DNA of 64,000 nucleotides, taken from contig NZ_CP067169.1 of NCBI RefSeq assembly GCF_028553885.1, positions 2,127,501 through 2,191,500 of the forward strand. The letters run 5' to 3'. Position 1 is the stretch's first letter; every line of letters begins with the position of its first letter. Position numbers and translations under genes: made by a program. Below the pieces are notes generated by a model that saw only the letters and a program-made list of their open reading frames with translations, was not told where the DNA came from and did not search any database. Source of the stretch: Paracoccus aestuarii (GTDB taxonomy: Bacteria; Pseudomonadota; Alphaproteobacteria; Rhodobacterales; Rhodobacteraceae). Positions 55,125 to 64,000 of the stretch are shown in pieces.

Positions 55125-55197
55125 CGACCGGGCGGCTTGCAACCACGGCCCCGACCCCCTAACAGTTCGCCCAAATCCCCATGCCCAGGAGGCCGTC

Positions 55198-57216
55198 ATG
55201 GATATCGCCGCCCGCCGCACCGCCAACCCCGACCACTGGAACCTGGCCAGCGCGATCCGCGTGCTGTCCATGGACGCGGTCGAGGCCGCCAATTCCGGCC
55301 ATCCCGGCATGCCGATGGGCATGGCCGACGTGGCGACCGTCCTGTTCCGCAACCACCTGAAATTCGACGCCAGCGCGCCGCATTGGTTCGACCGCGACCG
55401 CTTCATCCTGTCGGCGGGCCACGGCTCCATGCTGATCTATTCGCTGCTGCACCTGACCGGGTACGAGCAGATGACCCTGGATCAGGTCCGCAACTTCCGC
55501 CAGCTTGGCGCGATCACCGCGGGCCATCCCGAATACGGCCATGTCGAGGGGGTCGAGACCACCACCGGCCCCCTGGGTCAGGGCATCGCCACCGCCGTGG
55601 GCTTCGCCATCGCCGAGGAGGCGCTGCGCGCCGAATACGGCCAAGCCCTGTGCGATCACCGCACCTGGGTCATCGCTGGCGACGGCTGCCTGATGGAGGG
55701 CATCAGCCACGAGGCCATCGCCCTGGCCGGCCATCAGAAGCTGAGCCGTCTGGTTGTGCTGTGGGACAATAACGACATCACCATCGACGGCCGCGTCAGC
55801 CTGTCGGACGCCACCGACCAGCATGCGCGCTTTGCCGCCGCGGGCTGGCGCGTGCTGTCCTGCGACGGCCATGACGCCGCCGATATCGACCGCGCCTTGA
55901 CCGAGGCCGCGCAGGATGACGGCCGCCCGACCTTGGTGGACTGCAAGACCATCATCGGCTTTGGCGCGCCCAACAAGGCCGACAGCAGCAAGGTCCACGG
56001 GTCCCCCCTTGGCAAGGACGAGATCGCGGCCACCCGCGAGGCCTATGGCTGGAGCCACGAGCCCTTCATGATCCCCGAGGAGATCCTGGCCGAATGGCGC
56101 CGGATCGGCCAGCGCGGCGCCCAGGCCCGCGCGGAATGGAACGAACGCGTGGACGCCCTGACCGGCGATCACCGCGACGATTTCGCCCGCCGCATCGGCA
56201 ACGAGGTCAGCCCCGCGCTGGAAGGCGCGATCCGCGACTTCAAGGGCCGGACCCTGCAGGACAAGCCCAAGGTCGCAACCCGCAAGGCCTCCGAGAACGT
56301 GCTGGAGGCGCTGAACGCCGTCATGCCGGAAAACTTCGGCGGATCGGCCGACCTGACCGGGTCGAACAACACCAAGACCGGCGGTCAGGGCATCTTCGAC
56401 GCCGATAACCGCAAGGGCCGCTATCTGCATTACGGCATCCGCGAACATGGCATGGCCGCCGCGATGAACGGCATCTGGCTGCATGGCGGCTTTCGCCCCT
56501 ATGGCGGGACCTTCCTGACCTTCACCGATTACGCCCGCGGCGCGATGCGCCTGTCGGCGCTGATGGGGGTGCCGGTCGTCTATGTCATGACCCATGACAG
56601 CATCGGTCTGGGCGAGGACGGCCCGACCCACCAGCCGGTGGAACATCTGGCCATCTGCCGCGCGACGCCCAACACCCTGACCCTGCGCCCCTGCGACCAG
56701 ATCGAGACCGCCGAGGCATGGGAAATCGCGCTGTCCCAGGACGCCACGCCCTCGGTCCTGGCCCTGTCGCGCCAGAACCTGCCGCTGCTGCGCCAGGATT
56801 CGGGCGAGAACCTGACCGCCAAGGGCGCCTATGTCCTGCGCGAGGCGACGGCGGATGCCAAGGTCGTGCTGATGGCCACCGGGTCCGAGGTCGAGATCGC
56901 CGTCGCCGCCCGCGACGCGCTGGAGGCGGACGGCATCCCCACCCGCGTCGTCTCGGTCCCGTCGATGGAGCTGTTCCGCGACCAGCCGAAATCCTACCGC
57001 GAGGAGGTCCTGCCCGCAGGCACCGTCCGCATTGCCATCGAGGCGGCCGTGCGCCAGCCCTGGGACTGGCTGCTGCTGGGGGAACGCGGGACCGAGGACC
57101 GTTCGGCCTTCATCGGGATGGAGGGCTTCGGCGCCTCCGGCCCCGCGCCCGAGCTTTACCGCGATTTCGGCATCACCGCCGAGGCCGTGACCGAACGCGC
57201 CAAAGCCCTGCTGTGA
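55198..57216 (+). CDS. tkt: transketolase
   Basis: Protein of 672 residues. The N-terminal ThDP domain has [37 protein letters not shown] and [18 protein letters not shown]. The GDG metal site reads [13 protein letters not shown] and is followed by [10 protein letters not shown]. The second domain has [26 protein letters not shown] and [20 protein letters not shown]; the C-terminal domain is complete. It moves two-carbon units in the pentose phosphate (and possibly Calvin) cycle. AGGAGG precedes the ATG. Confidence 0.98.
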   Translation: MDIAARRTANPDHWNLASAIRVLSMDAVEAANSGHPGMPMGMADVATVLFRNHLKFDASAPHWFDRDRFILSAGHGSMLIYSLLHLTGYEQMTLDQVRNFRQLGAITAGHPEYGHVEGVETTTGPLGQGIATAVGFAIAEEALRAEYGQALCDHRTWVIAGDGCLMEGISHEAIALAGHQKLSRLVVLWDNNDITIDGRVSLSDATDQHARFAAAGWRVLSCDGHDAADIDRALTEAAQDDGRPTLVDCKTIIGFGAPNKADSSKVHGSPLGKDEIAATREAYGWSHEPFMIPEEILAEWRRIGQRGAQARAEWNERVDALTGDHRDDFARRIGNEVSPALEGAIRDFKGRTLQDKPKVATRKASENVLEALNAVMPENFGGSADLTGSNNTKTGGQGIFDADNRKGRYLHYGIREHGMAAAMNGIWLHGGFRPYGGTFLTFTDYARGAMRLSALMGVPVVYVMTHDSIGLGEDGPTHQPVEHLAICRATPNTLTLRPCDQIETAEAWEIALSQDATPSVLALSRQNLPLLRQDSGENLTAKGAYVLREATADAKVVLMATGSEVEIAVAARDALEADGIPTRVVSVPSMELFRDQPKSYREEVLPAGTVRIAIEAAVRQPWDWLLLGERGTEDRSAFIGMEGFGASGPAPELYRDFGITAEAVTERAKALL

Positions 57217-57252
57217 TGCCGGCCTTCGGCGCGTGATCGCCCCTGCCCGCCC

Positions 57253-58164
57253 ATGAGGGTTCTGGCACGGGCCTTTGCCCTGATGGGGCGCGAACGGGAC
57301 GGGTTGCGCCGTCCCGGCTCCGACCAGGCGCGCGGCATCGCGCTGCTGCTGGGCGCGATCCTGGGCTTCACGCTGATGGATGCGACCGCCAAGCACCTGA
57401 CCCAGACCTATCACCCGGGTCAGGTGATCTGGGCGCGCTTCATCGGCAACCTGCTGATCTTTGCGGTGATCTTTCGCGCGGCGATGCTGCCCTTGCTGCG
57501 CACCCGCCAGCCGGGGACGCAATTCGCCCGTGCGCTGATGCAGCTGGGATCGGTGGCGCTGTTCTTCACCTCGCTGCAATATATCGGGCTGGCCGAGGCG
57601 ACGGCGATCATGGACCTGAACCCGGTCCTGATCACGCTTGGCGCGGCGCTGTTTCTGGGCGAACGGATCGGGCCGCGCCGCATCGCCGGGATCCTGGCGG
57701 CGCTGGTCGGCGCGATGCTGATCATCCGCCCCGGCATGGGGGTGTTCCAGCCCGCCGCCCTGCTGCCCTTGGCCGGGGCCTTCACCTATGCGGCGGGCGC
57801 CCTGCTGACCCGGATCGTGCGCAGCGATTCGGTGGCGACCTCGGTCATGTGGTCCGCCGTGGTGGGCAGCGTCGCATCGACCCTGGTCCTGCCTTTCGTC
57901 TGGCAGCCGATCGCCTTGGGCGACCTCTGGGCCTTTGCGGCCCTGGCGGGGTTCGGGACGGCCAGCCAATACCTGCTGGTCCGGGCCTTCAGTGCGGCCG
58001 AGGCCGGGGCGCTGGCGCCCTTCGGCTATACGGGGCTGCTCTGGGCGGGGGTCTGGGGCTGGCTGTTCTTCGGCCAGCTGCCCGATTGGTGGACCATCTG
58101 GGGCGCGGCGATTATCGTGGGCGCCGGATTGTATGTCTGGTCGCGCGAAGCCCGCGCCGCCTGA
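57253..58164 (+). CDS. DMT superfamily (EamA) transporter
   Basis: Protein of 303 residues with ten membrane helices in two EamA repeats. The first has GIALLLGAILGFTLMDATAKHL and ATAIMDLNPVLITLGAALFLGERIGPRR (in parts); the second has LPLAGAFTYAAGALLTR and AEAGALAPFGYTGLLWAGVWGWLFFGQLPD (in parts). Substrate unknown. A later ATG at 57283 is also possible. It lies between tkt and the acyltransferase gene in the same direction, ten bases before the latter. Confidence 0.88.
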   Translation: MRVLARAFALMGRERDGLRRPGSDQARGIALLLGAILGFTLMDATAKHLTQTYHPGQVIWARFIGNLLIFAVIFRAAMLPLLRTRQPGTQFARALMQLGSVALFFTSLQYIGLAEATAIMDLNPVLITLGAALFLGERIGPRRIAGILAALVGAMLIIRPGMGVFQPAALLPLAGAFTYAAGALLTRIVRSDSVATSVMWSAVVGSVASTLVLPFVWQPIALGDLWAFAALAGFGTASQYLLVRAFSAAEAGALAPFGYTGLLWAGVWGWLFFGQLPDWWTIWGAAIIVGAGLYVWSREARAA

Positions 58165-58173
58165 AGGGGGATC

Positions 58174-59043
58174 ATGGCCGAAGACCGACCCAGCCTGACC
58201 GACCGCCTGGCCAATGGCGCCTTTCTGGCGGTGATGGGCCTGGCGCGGCTGCTGCCCTATGACCGGCGCATCCCGGCCATGGGCTGGGTCTTTTCGCGCG
58301 TCATCGCCCCCGTCGCGGGCTGGCGCCGCCGCATCCGCGAGAACCTGTCCCTGGCCCGTCCCGACCTGACCGGGGAGGAGGCCGAGGCCCTCGTCCTGGC
58401 CATTCCCGACAATGCCGGCCGGTCCTTGGCCGAGATCTATGCCGGCGATGAATTCACCGCCCGCATCCATGCCTCGGACCCGCTGGAGGGGCCGGGCCTG
58501 CCCGCGCTGGAGGCCGCGCTGGAGGCCGGGCGCCCGGTCATCCTGGCCTGCGCGCATTTCGGCAATTACGACGCGATGCGGGCGGCCTTGGCGGGGCGCG
58601 GCTGGCCGGTCGGCGCGCTCTATCGTCCGATGAACAACGAGGCGTTCAACCGCCATTACGTCCCCGCCATCACCGCCATCGCGGAACCCCTGTTCCCGCG
58701 CGGCCGGTCCGGGCTGGCCGCGATGCTGCGCTTTCTGAAGGGCGGCGGCTGGCTGGCGCTCGGCTTTGACCAATATGACCATGACGGGGTCGAGCTGCGG
58801 TTCTTCGACCTGCCCACCCGCACCGTGCTGACCCCGGCCGAGCTGGCCCGCCGCTATGACGCGGCCTTGGTCCCCATCGCCGGGATCCGCCAGCCCGACG
58901 GGCTGCGCTTTCGCGTCCATGTCGGCGCGCCCATCGCCCATGACGAGCCGCGCGCCATGATGCAGGCGCTGAACGACGATCTGGAGATGCTGGTCAGGCG
59001 CCACATGGACCAGTGGTTCTGGATCCACCGCCGCTGGAAATGA
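58174..59043 (+). CDS. lysophospholipid/lauroyl acyltransferase (LpxL/HtrB-like)
   Basis: Protein of 289 residues of the lipid A biosynthesis acyltransferase family. The H-X4-D motif is His128-Asp133 in CAHFGNYDAM. A second family region is PLFPRGRSGLAAMLRFLKGGGWLALGFDQYDHDG (in parts), and the C-terminus QWFWIHRRWK is the classic end of these enzymes. It is likely to add a secondary acyl chain to lipid A; ornithine-lipid type acyl transfer is an alternative. A strong bidirectional terminator follows the stop. Confidence 0.88.
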   Translation: MAEDRPSLTDRLANGAFLAVMGLARLLPYDRRIPAMGWVFSRVIAPVAGWRRRIRENLSLARPDLTGEEAEALVLAIPDNAGRSLAEIYAGDEFTARIHASDPLEGPGLPALEAALEAGRPVILACAHFGNYDAMRAALAGRGWPVGALYRPMNNEAFNRHYVPAITAIAEPLFPRGRSGLAAMLRFLKGGGWLALGFDQYDHDGVELRFFDLPTRTVLTPAELARRYDAALVPIAGIRQPDGLRFRVHVGAPIAHDEPRAMMQALNDDLEMLVRRHMDQWFWIHRRWK

Positions 59044-59069
59044 AACGGGCCCCGCTTTGGGGCCCGTTT
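59043..59069. terminator. bidirectional terminator between the acyltransferase and aroF
   Basis: A perfect 11-bp stem AAACGGGCCCC/GGGGCCCGTTT with loop GCTTT. The A/T ends give a T-run in both directions, which suits convergent genes. Confidence 0.75.
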
Positions 59070-59073
59070 CCGT

Positions 59074-60480
59074 TCAGATCGCCTGCGACAGGGCGGGGGC
59101 CGCGTTCTCGCGCCGGTCGCGCAACTCCTCGGCCACCAGGAAGGCCAGTTCCAGCGACTGGCTGGCATTCAGCCGCGGATCGCAGGCGGTGTGGTAGCGG
59201 TCGGACAGATCCTCGTCCGTGACCGCGCGCACGCCGCCGGTGCATTCGGTCACGTCCTTGCCGGTCATCTCAAAATGGACGCCGCCGGGGATGGTGCCCT
59301 CGGCCTTGTGGATGGCGAAGAATTCCCGGACCTCGCGCAGGATCGAATCGAAGGCCCGCGTCTTGTAGCCGGTCGAGGATTTGATGACGTTGCCGTGCAT
59401 CGGGTCGCAGGACCAGACGACATTCGCGCCTTCGGCCCGCACCGCCTCGATCAGGCGCGGCAGGTGATCGCCGACCTTGCCCGCGCCGAAGCGCGCGATC
59501 AGGGTCAGACGACCCGCCTCGTTCTCGGGGTTCAGCTTTTCCATCAGGACCTTGAGGTCGTCGGCCGTGGTGGTGGGGCCGCATTTCAGGCCGATCGGGT
59601 TCTGGACGCCGCGGCAGAATTCGACATGCGCCCCGTCGGGCTGGCGCGTGCGGTCGCCGATCCAGATCATGTGGCCCGAGCCGGCCACCGGCAGGCCGGT
59701 GGTCGAATCAATGCGGGCCAGCGCCTCTTCGTATTCCAGCAGCAGCGCCTCGTGGCTGGTGTAGAAATCGACCTTGGAGAGCTGATGCGCGGTATCGGAA
59801 TTGACGCCCGCCGCCTGCATGAAGGCCATCGCATCGCTGATCCGGCCCGCGATGTCGCGGTATTTCGCGGCCTCGGGGCCGCCCACGAAATCGGCGATCC
59901 AGCTCTGGACGCGGTGCATGTCGGCGAAACCGCCGGTCGAAAACGCGCGCAGCAGGTTCAGCGACGCCGCCGCCTGCGTATAGGCCGCCAGCATCCGCTG
60001 CGGATCGGGGATGCGCGCATCCGCGGTGAAATCGAAGCCGTTGATGATGTCGCCGCGATAGGAGGGCAGCTCGACCCCGCCGATGACCTCGGTGGGCGCG
60101 CTGCGCGGCTTGGCGAACTGGCCCGCCATGCGGCCGACCTTGACCACCGGCATCTGCGCGCCCCAGGTCAGCACGACCGCCATCTGCAGCAGCACCTTGA
60201 ACGTGTCGCGGATGTTGTCGGCGCTGAATTCGCTGAAGCTTTCGGCGCAGTCGCCCCCCTGCAGCAGGAAGGCCCGGCCCGCCGCCGCATCGGCCAGCTG
60301 GGCGCGCAGGCGTCGCGCCTCGCCCGCGAATACCAGGGGCGGATAGCGGCGCAGCTGATCCTCGACCGCGGCCAGCGCGGCGGGGTCTGTATAATCCGGC
60401 ATCTGGACGCGCGGATAGGCGCGCCAGCCGGCCTTGTCCCAGCTTTGGGTGGAGGCGGTCTTGCGGTTCTCCTGCGTCAT
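59074..60480 (-). CDS. aroF: 3-deoxy-7-phosphoheptulonate synthase, class II
   Basis: Protein of 468 residues that joins PEP and erythrose 4-phosphate, the first step of aromatic synthesis. It is the plant-like class II type: [14 protein letters not shown], the PEP site [55 protein letters not shown] and [13 protein letters not shown]. The cysteine and histidine metal ligands fall in these motifs. A GGGAGC site lies before the ATG. It is monocistronic by appearance. A -10-like TTATAC lies upstream, without a clear -35. Confidence 0.97.
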   Translation of the reverse strand: MTQENRKTASTQSWDKAGWRAYPRVQMPDYTDPAALAAVEDQLRRYPPLVFAGEARRLRAQLADAAAGRAFLLQGGDCAESFSEFSADNIRDTFKVLLQMAVVLTWGAQMPVVKVGRMAGQFAKPRSAPTEVIGGVELPSYRGDIINGFDFTADARIPDPQRMLAAYTQAAASLNLLRAFSTGGFADMHRVQSWIADFVGGPEAAKYRDIAGRISDAMAFMQAAGVNSDTAHQLSKVDFYTSHEALLLEYEEALARIDSTTGLPVAGSGHMIWIGDRTRQPDGAHVEFCRGVQNPIGLKCGPTTTADDLKVLMEKLNPENEAGRLTLIARFGAGKVGDHLPRLIEAVRAEGANVVWSCDPMHGNVIKSSTGYKTRAFDSILREVREFFAIHKAEGTIPGGVHFEMTGKDVTECTGGVRAVTDEDLSDRYHTACDPRLNASQSLELAFLVAEELRDRRENAAPALSQAI

Positions 60481-60618
60481 GTCCTGATGCTCCCTCGGAA
60501 AATGGTCGGGCCGGTATAAACGCTAACATCGCGCAGGGAAAGGGTCTGACGCGGCCCCTTGCCGCGCGCGCGATTCCCTGTTTGGGTGCCGGGCGGACAC
60601 CCTTGCAAAGACCGCATC

Positions 60619-61602
60619 ATGGCCGCTGACCGCCCCCGCCGTTTCACCTTCCTGCTGCTGGACCGCTTCACGATGCTGCCCTTCACCGCGGCGATCGAGC
60701 CGCTGCGCCTGGCCAATCGCGCATCGGGGCGGGCGCTCTACGACTGGCGGCTGGTGGGGCCGCGGGGCGACATGGCGATCTGTTCCAACGGCAGCCGGGT
60801 GCTGGTCGATGCGGGGCTGGATGCCGAGGCCGCGGGGCGCGACGACGTGGTGATCGTCTGCGGCGGCACCGAGATCGCGCGCGAGGCGACGCGGGCCAGC
60901 CTGGCCTGGCTGCGGCGCCAGGCGCGGGGCGGGGCCGCGATGGGGGCGGTCTGCACCGGCGCATGGGTCCTGGCCGAGGCGGGCCTGCTGGACGGGCGCA
61001 AGGCCACCATCCACTGGGAGAACCATGACGGCTTCGCCGAGGCCTTTCCCAAGGTCGACCTGTTCCGGTCGGTCTTTGTCCATGACGGCAACCGGCTGAC
61101 GGCGGCGGGGGGGACCAGTTCCATCGACCTGATGCTGCATCTGATCGCCGAGGGGCATGGCGATGCCTTGGCCGCCGATGTGGCCGACCAGATGCTGCAT
61201 ACCGCGATCCGCACCGACCAGGACCGCCAGCGCCTGTCCATCCCGACCCGCATCGGCGTGCGCCACCCGCGCTTGGCCGCCGTGATCGCCCGGATGGAGG
61301 CCAATCTGGAGGATCCGATCAGCCCCGCGCAGCTGGCGCTGGATGCGGGCATGTCCACCCGCCAGCTGGAGCGGCTGTTCCGCCGTTATCTGAACCGCAG
61401 CCCGAAGCGATATTACATGGAGACGCGCCTGGCACGGGCGCGCAACCTGCTGATGCAGACCGAGCTGCCGATCATCGAGATCGCCTTGGCATCGGGGTTT
61501 TCCAGCCCGTCGCATTTCTCGAAATGCTACCGCGCGCAATATGGCAGCACCCCTTATCGCGAGCGCGGGGTCTCGGGCGGGGCGTCGATCACGGAATCTT
61601 AA
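60619..61602 (+). CDS. GlxA family AraC-type transcriptional regulator
   Basis: Protein of 327 residues. The N-terminal DJ-1/PfpI-like domain (about 10-185) has FTFLLLDRFTMLPFTAAIEPLRLANR (in parts) and the nucleophile-elbow-like MGAVCTGAWVLAEAG. The C-terminal AraC HTH domain (about 225-320) has LALDAGMSTRQLERLFRRYL and IALASGFSSPSHFSKCYR. Such regulators (GbdR, CdhR, ArgR types) control catabolism of betaine, carnitine or arginine; no target lies next to it here. It starts at the ATG at 60619, the only well-placed start. Confidence 0.92.
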   Translation: MAADRPRRFTFLLLDRFTMLPFTAAIEPLRLANRASGRALYDWRLVGPRGDMAICSNGSRVLVDAGLDAEAAGRDDVVIVCGGTEIAREATRASLAWLRRQARGGAAMGAVCTGAWVLAEAGLLDGRKATIHWENHDGFAEAFPKVDLFRSVFVHDGNRLTAAGGTSSIDLMLHLIAEGHGDALAADVADQMLHTAIRTDQDRQRLSIPTRIGVRHPRLAAVIARMEANLEDPISPAQLALDAGMSTRQLERLFRRYLNRSPKRYYMETRLARARNLLMQTELPIIEIALASGFSSPSHFSKCYRAQYGSTPYRERGVSGGASITES

Positions 61603-61608
61603 GCTGTG

Positions 61609-61624
61609 TTAACGGCAGGTTAAC
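61609..61624. promoter_or_regulatory. CtrA-type binding site upstream of the Hint-domain gene
   Basis: TTAA-CGGCAGG-TTAACC: two TTAA half-sites with exactly 7 bp between them, the alphaproteobacterial CtrA consensus (TTAA-N7-TTAAC). It ends 58 bp before the ATG at 61683. A third TTAA lies at 61599. This is inferred from the motif only. Confidence 0.6.
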
Positions 61625-61682
61625 CATTTCGCCTTAGCTGGGATGGGGCCGCGGGTGTTGCGGCGTGTCACCAGGGGGAAGA

Positions 61683-62675
61683 ATGCTGTTCACCATCACC
61701 GTCCTGTCGGTCGCAAGCCCCATCAACGGTCATCCCAACAGCGCCGACATGGCCTTCTTCGTCCGCCGGTTCGGCGAGGTCTTCTTCGACGATCCGCAGG
61801 TCTCGCAGCTGATCATCGCCAATGACGACGATCAGCTGCGCGGCAGCCTGCCCTTTCCGGACGCGACCGGCCAGCATGTCCATCAGGACCTGCAGATCGG
61901 CCAGACCACCATCGCGGCGGGAACCCGGATCGACCTGGTCAGCGGATCGGTGTTGCAGGACGAGGACGGGGACAGCTTCATTGTCATCTTCCCCTATGCC
62001 TTCGACCCGACCCGCCTGCCATGGGAGGGCACGCCCCTGATCGCGGACCGGACCGCCGTCCTGGTCCTGCCCGTCGCGCGCGAGGATGGGGTCTTTCCGG
62101 TCTTCGACCCTGCCAAGCGCTTCAACTATGCGGGTGATTTCAGTGTCGGGGGCACGACCCTCTCGGTCACGATGCAGCCAAGCGCGGCCGATGACGGCCC
62201 GTGGTGCTTTGCCCATGGCACGCTGATCCACAACGATCGGGGGCTGCGCCCGGTCGAGGCGCTGCGTCCCGGCGATCTGGTCCTGGCCCGCGATGCGGGG
62301 TTCCAGCCGCTGATCTGGGTCGGGGGGCGGCACCTTTCGGCCGCCGATCTGGACCTGACGCCAAACCACCGCCCCGCGCGCCTGCTGGTCGGCCTGCCCG
62401 GCGTCACGGTGCTGCGCGATACAGCCTGCGTCACCTATCGCCACCTGCTGCTGGATAAGCATCACCTGATCCGGTCCGAAGGTGCCTGGACGGAAAGCCT
62501 GCTGCCCGGACCGATGGCGCTGCGGGCGCTCGGGCCCGTGAACCGGGCGGCGGTGCTGGCGCTGGTCGATCCGGCGCGGATGCCGCCCGCCCGGCCCCTG
62601 CCGCGCGGACATGCGCTGCGCCGGCTGGTGGATCGGCGGGCGGCCAATCCCCGCCGCCAGCCGGTCGAGGCCTAG
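61683..62675 (+). CDS. Hint-domain (intein/hedgehog-like) protein
   Basis: Protein of 330 residues. Residues 1 to about 170 form a beta-rich domain without recognisable family (SVASPINGHPNSADMAFF, FPYAFDPTRLPWEGTP). From about residue 175 a Hint_2-type domain begins with the self-splicing block A cysteine CFAHGTLIHNDRGLRPVEAL, then PGDLVLARDAGFQPLIWVGG. The block B-like region is TPNHRPARLLV, with YRHLLLDKHHLI further on. No C-terminal Asn-plus-nucleophile splice end is visible, so autocleavage rather than splicing is possible. AGGGGGA precedes the ATG. The stop shares CTAG with ftsY. Confidence 0.8.
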   Translation: MLFTITVLSVASPINGHPNSADMAFFVRRFGEVFFDDPQVSQLIIANDDDQLRGSLPFPDATGQHVHQDLQIGQTTIAAGTRIDLVSGSVLQDEDGDSFIVIFPYAFDPTRLPWEGTPLIADRTAVLVLPVAREDGVFPVFDPAKRFNYAGDFSVGGTTLSVTMQPSAADDGPWCFAHGTLIHNDRGLRPVEALRPGDLVLARDAGFQPLIWVGGRHLSAADLDLTPNHRPARLLVGLPGVTVLRDTACVTYRHLLLDKHHLIRSEGAWTESLLPGPMALRALGPVNRAAVLALVDPARMPPARPLPRGHALRRLVDRRAANPRRQPVEA

Positions 62676-63728
62676 CCCGCCGCGTCCAGCCCGACCAGCG
62701 CGCGGGCGAAGTCACCGGCATCGAAGGCGTCCAGATCGTCGATCTGTTCGCCCACCCCGATCGCATGGATCGGCAGGCCGAAGCGGTCGGCCAAGGCGAC
62801 CAGCACCCCGCCCCGCGCCGTGCCGTCCAGCTTGGTCATCACCAGCCCCGAGATATCGGCCAGCTTGCGGAAGGTCACGACCTGGCTCAGCGCGTTCTGG
62901 CCGGTGGTGGCGTCCAGGACCAGCAGGGTGTTGTGCGGCGCCTCGGGGTCCTTCTTGCGGATGACGCGGACGATCTTGGCCAGCTCCTCCATCAGGTCCT
63001 GGCGGTTCTGCAGCCGGCCCGCCGTGTCGATCATCAAGAGGTCCGCGCCCTCGGCCTCGGCCCGCACCATCGCGTCCCAGGCGAGGCTGGCGGGGTCGCT
63101 GCCCTGCGGCGCGACCATCACCGGCACGCCCGCGCGCTGGCCCCAGACCTGCAGCTGTTCGACCGCCGCCGCGCGGAAGGTGTCGCCCGCCGCGATCACC
63201 ACCGATTTCCCCGCGGCGCGGAACTGGCTGGCCAGCTTGCCGATGGTGGTGGTCTTGCCCGCGCCGTTGACGCCCACGACAAGCACGACCTGCGGCTTTT
63301 TCGGATAGATCGGCAGGGGGCGGGCGACCGGGGCCATGATGCGCGCGATCTCATCCGCCAGCAGGGTCTTGAGTTCCGATGACGAGACGCGCCGCCCCAT
63401 CCGACCCTCGGCGATATTGGCGGTGACGCGCAGCGCGGTCTCCACGCCCAGATCGGCCTGGACCAGCATGTCCTCCAGCTCCTCCAGCATGTCGTCGTCC
63501 AAGGCGCGGCGCGGCTCCTCCGGGCGGGCGGCGGCGCCGCGACCGAAGAGGCGGCCGACCAGGCCCGGCTGGACAGGCTGGGGCGCGGGGGTCGCTGCGG
63601 GGGCGGGCATCTCCTCCCGCGGGGGGGGCGTGTTCGGCGGCGGCATCGCCCACGATATCGTCCAGCCCCGAGCCGATCTTGGAGGACGACCGCGTCAGCC
63701 GCTCGCGCAGTTTCGAGAAGAATGCCAT
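62672..63728 (-). CDS. ftsY: signal recognition particle receptor FtsY, N-terminal frameshift
   Basis: SRP-receptor GTPase that brings ribosomes to SecYEG. The N and G domains are intact in one frame down to the stop: ALDDDMLEELEDMLVQADLG, VLVVGVNGAGKTTTIGKLA, AAGDTFRAAAVEQL, DTAGRLQNRQDLMEEL and VMTKLDGTARGG. The true N-terminus (MAFFSKLRERLTRSSSKIG, ATG at 63728) is in another frame, and the two join at a G8 run (63621-63628). One base less gives a 351-residue protein. The gene is normally essential, so a miscall, a slippery site or internal initiation at 63646 or 63609 must be considered. Confidence 0.9.
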
Positions 63729-63782
63729 GATCAGACCTTTCCGTGTCGGCCGGACCCTACAGCCAAGCGCGGGCAAGGAAAA

Positions 63783-63803
63783 GCCGCCCCGTCAGGGACG
63801 GCC
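63783..63803 (-). terminator. weak terminator after pgi
   Basis: In the minus direction the stem CCGTC/GACGG with loop CCT is followed, after GGCGG, by CTTTTCC. Located 10-20 bases past the pgi stop, before ftsY. Confidence 0.35.
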
Positions 63804-63813
63804 CGCCCCTGTT

Positions 63814-64000
63814 TCAGCCGCGCATCCCCCGGATCAGCGCGGCCAGCGCCTCGGTCGATGCATCATGGCCGGGCGCGTCCTCGCCCTTCAGCAGGGGTTC
63901 GACCTGCAGCGCCAGTTCCTTGCCCAGCTCCACCCCCCATTGGTCGAAGCTGTTGATCCCCAGGATCACCCCCTCGACGAAGACACGGTGTTCATAAAGC
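63814..64000 (-). CDS. pgi: glucose-6-phosphate isomerase, C-terminal end only
   Basis: The last 61 codons; the rest lies beyond the right edge. The translated end reads [20 protein letters not shown], then [10 protein letters not shown], and stops after [20 protein letters not shown] is the second PROSITE-type signature of PGI, containing the C-terminal catalytic lysine. It interconverts glucose 6-phosphate and fructose 6-phosphate. It is upstream of ftsY in the same direction. Confidence 0.93.
   Translation of the reverse strand, partial: LYEHRVFVEGVILGINSFDQWGVELGKELALQVEPLLKGEDAPGHDASTEALAALIRGMRG

Noticed and set aside
55159-59028. Minus-strand open frame of 1289 codons over tkt, the DMT transporter and the acyltransferase
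   Set aside because: Same shadow effect; all three plus-strand genes have full family motifs.

Overview
This is a gene-dense, GC-rich window of an alphaproteobacterium, most likely a Paracoccus-like member of the Rhodobacteraceae. That assignment is inferred from several things: the mdh-sucCD-sucAB-lpdA and sdhCDA...sdhB layout, ethylmalonyl-CoA pathway genes beside them, a class II DAHP synthase, a Cox15-type heme A synthase, a CtrA-type TTAA-N7-TTAA site and a Hint-domain protein. No insertion sequence, prophage or CRISPR array was seen. One tRNA gene is present.

Layout. 1-3.2 kb: xanthine dehydrogenase subunits (xdhB is cut by the window edge), a divergent LysR regulator and a tRNA-CAT gene antisense to its 3' end. 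3.2-8.9 kb: purMN, a ThiE-like enzyme, a frameshifted trmJ, heme A synthase and an M32 carboxypeptidase. 8.9-12.5 kb: a phnD-phnC-phnE-phnE transporter behind a three-unit Pho-box-like array. 12.5-26.7 kb: a tricarboxylate catabolic island. It holds an AbrB-like membrane protein with an isocitrate/isopropylmalate-type dehydrogenase, gntR-tcuA-tcuB, a PrpF-family isomerase, a fused TctA-TctB carrier, two TctC binding proteins, the TctDE two-component system and a D-2-hydroxyacid dehydrogenase. The likely logic is that TctC delivers a tricarboxylate to TctAB, TctDE senses it, TcuAB oxidises it (tricarballylate to cis-aconitate) and the PrpF homologue isomerises the product into the TCA cycle.

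26.7-46.7 kb: central carbon metabolism. It comprises sdhCDA-(lipoprotein)-(lipoprotein)-(sulfotransferase-like)-sdhB, mesaconyl-CoA hydratase, a malyl-CoA thioesterase/lyase homologue, mdh, sucCD, sucA, a two-lipoyl-domain sucB and lpdA. The regions in front of sdhC and sucC carry the same pair of palindromes (TGTGATCACA or one mismatch) at exactly the same 21-bp spacing, which suggests a shared TCA-cycle regulator. 46.7-64 kb: lytic transglycosylases, ssb, a Leu/Glu-type dehydrogenase, aroB-aroK, a frameshifted secreted protein, a frameshifted xerD, a CorC/HlyC protein, transketolase, a DMT transporter, a lipid acyltransferase, aroF, a GlxA-type regulator, a Hint-domain protein behind a CtrA-like site, ftsY (frameshifted at a G8 run) and the end of pgi.

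Five frame breaks in four otherwise conserved genes (trmJ, the 51.4-52.8 kb gene twice, xerD, ftsY) all sit in G/C homopolymers. One is in the normally essential ftsY. Base-calling error is therefore the simplest explanation and should be excluded first.
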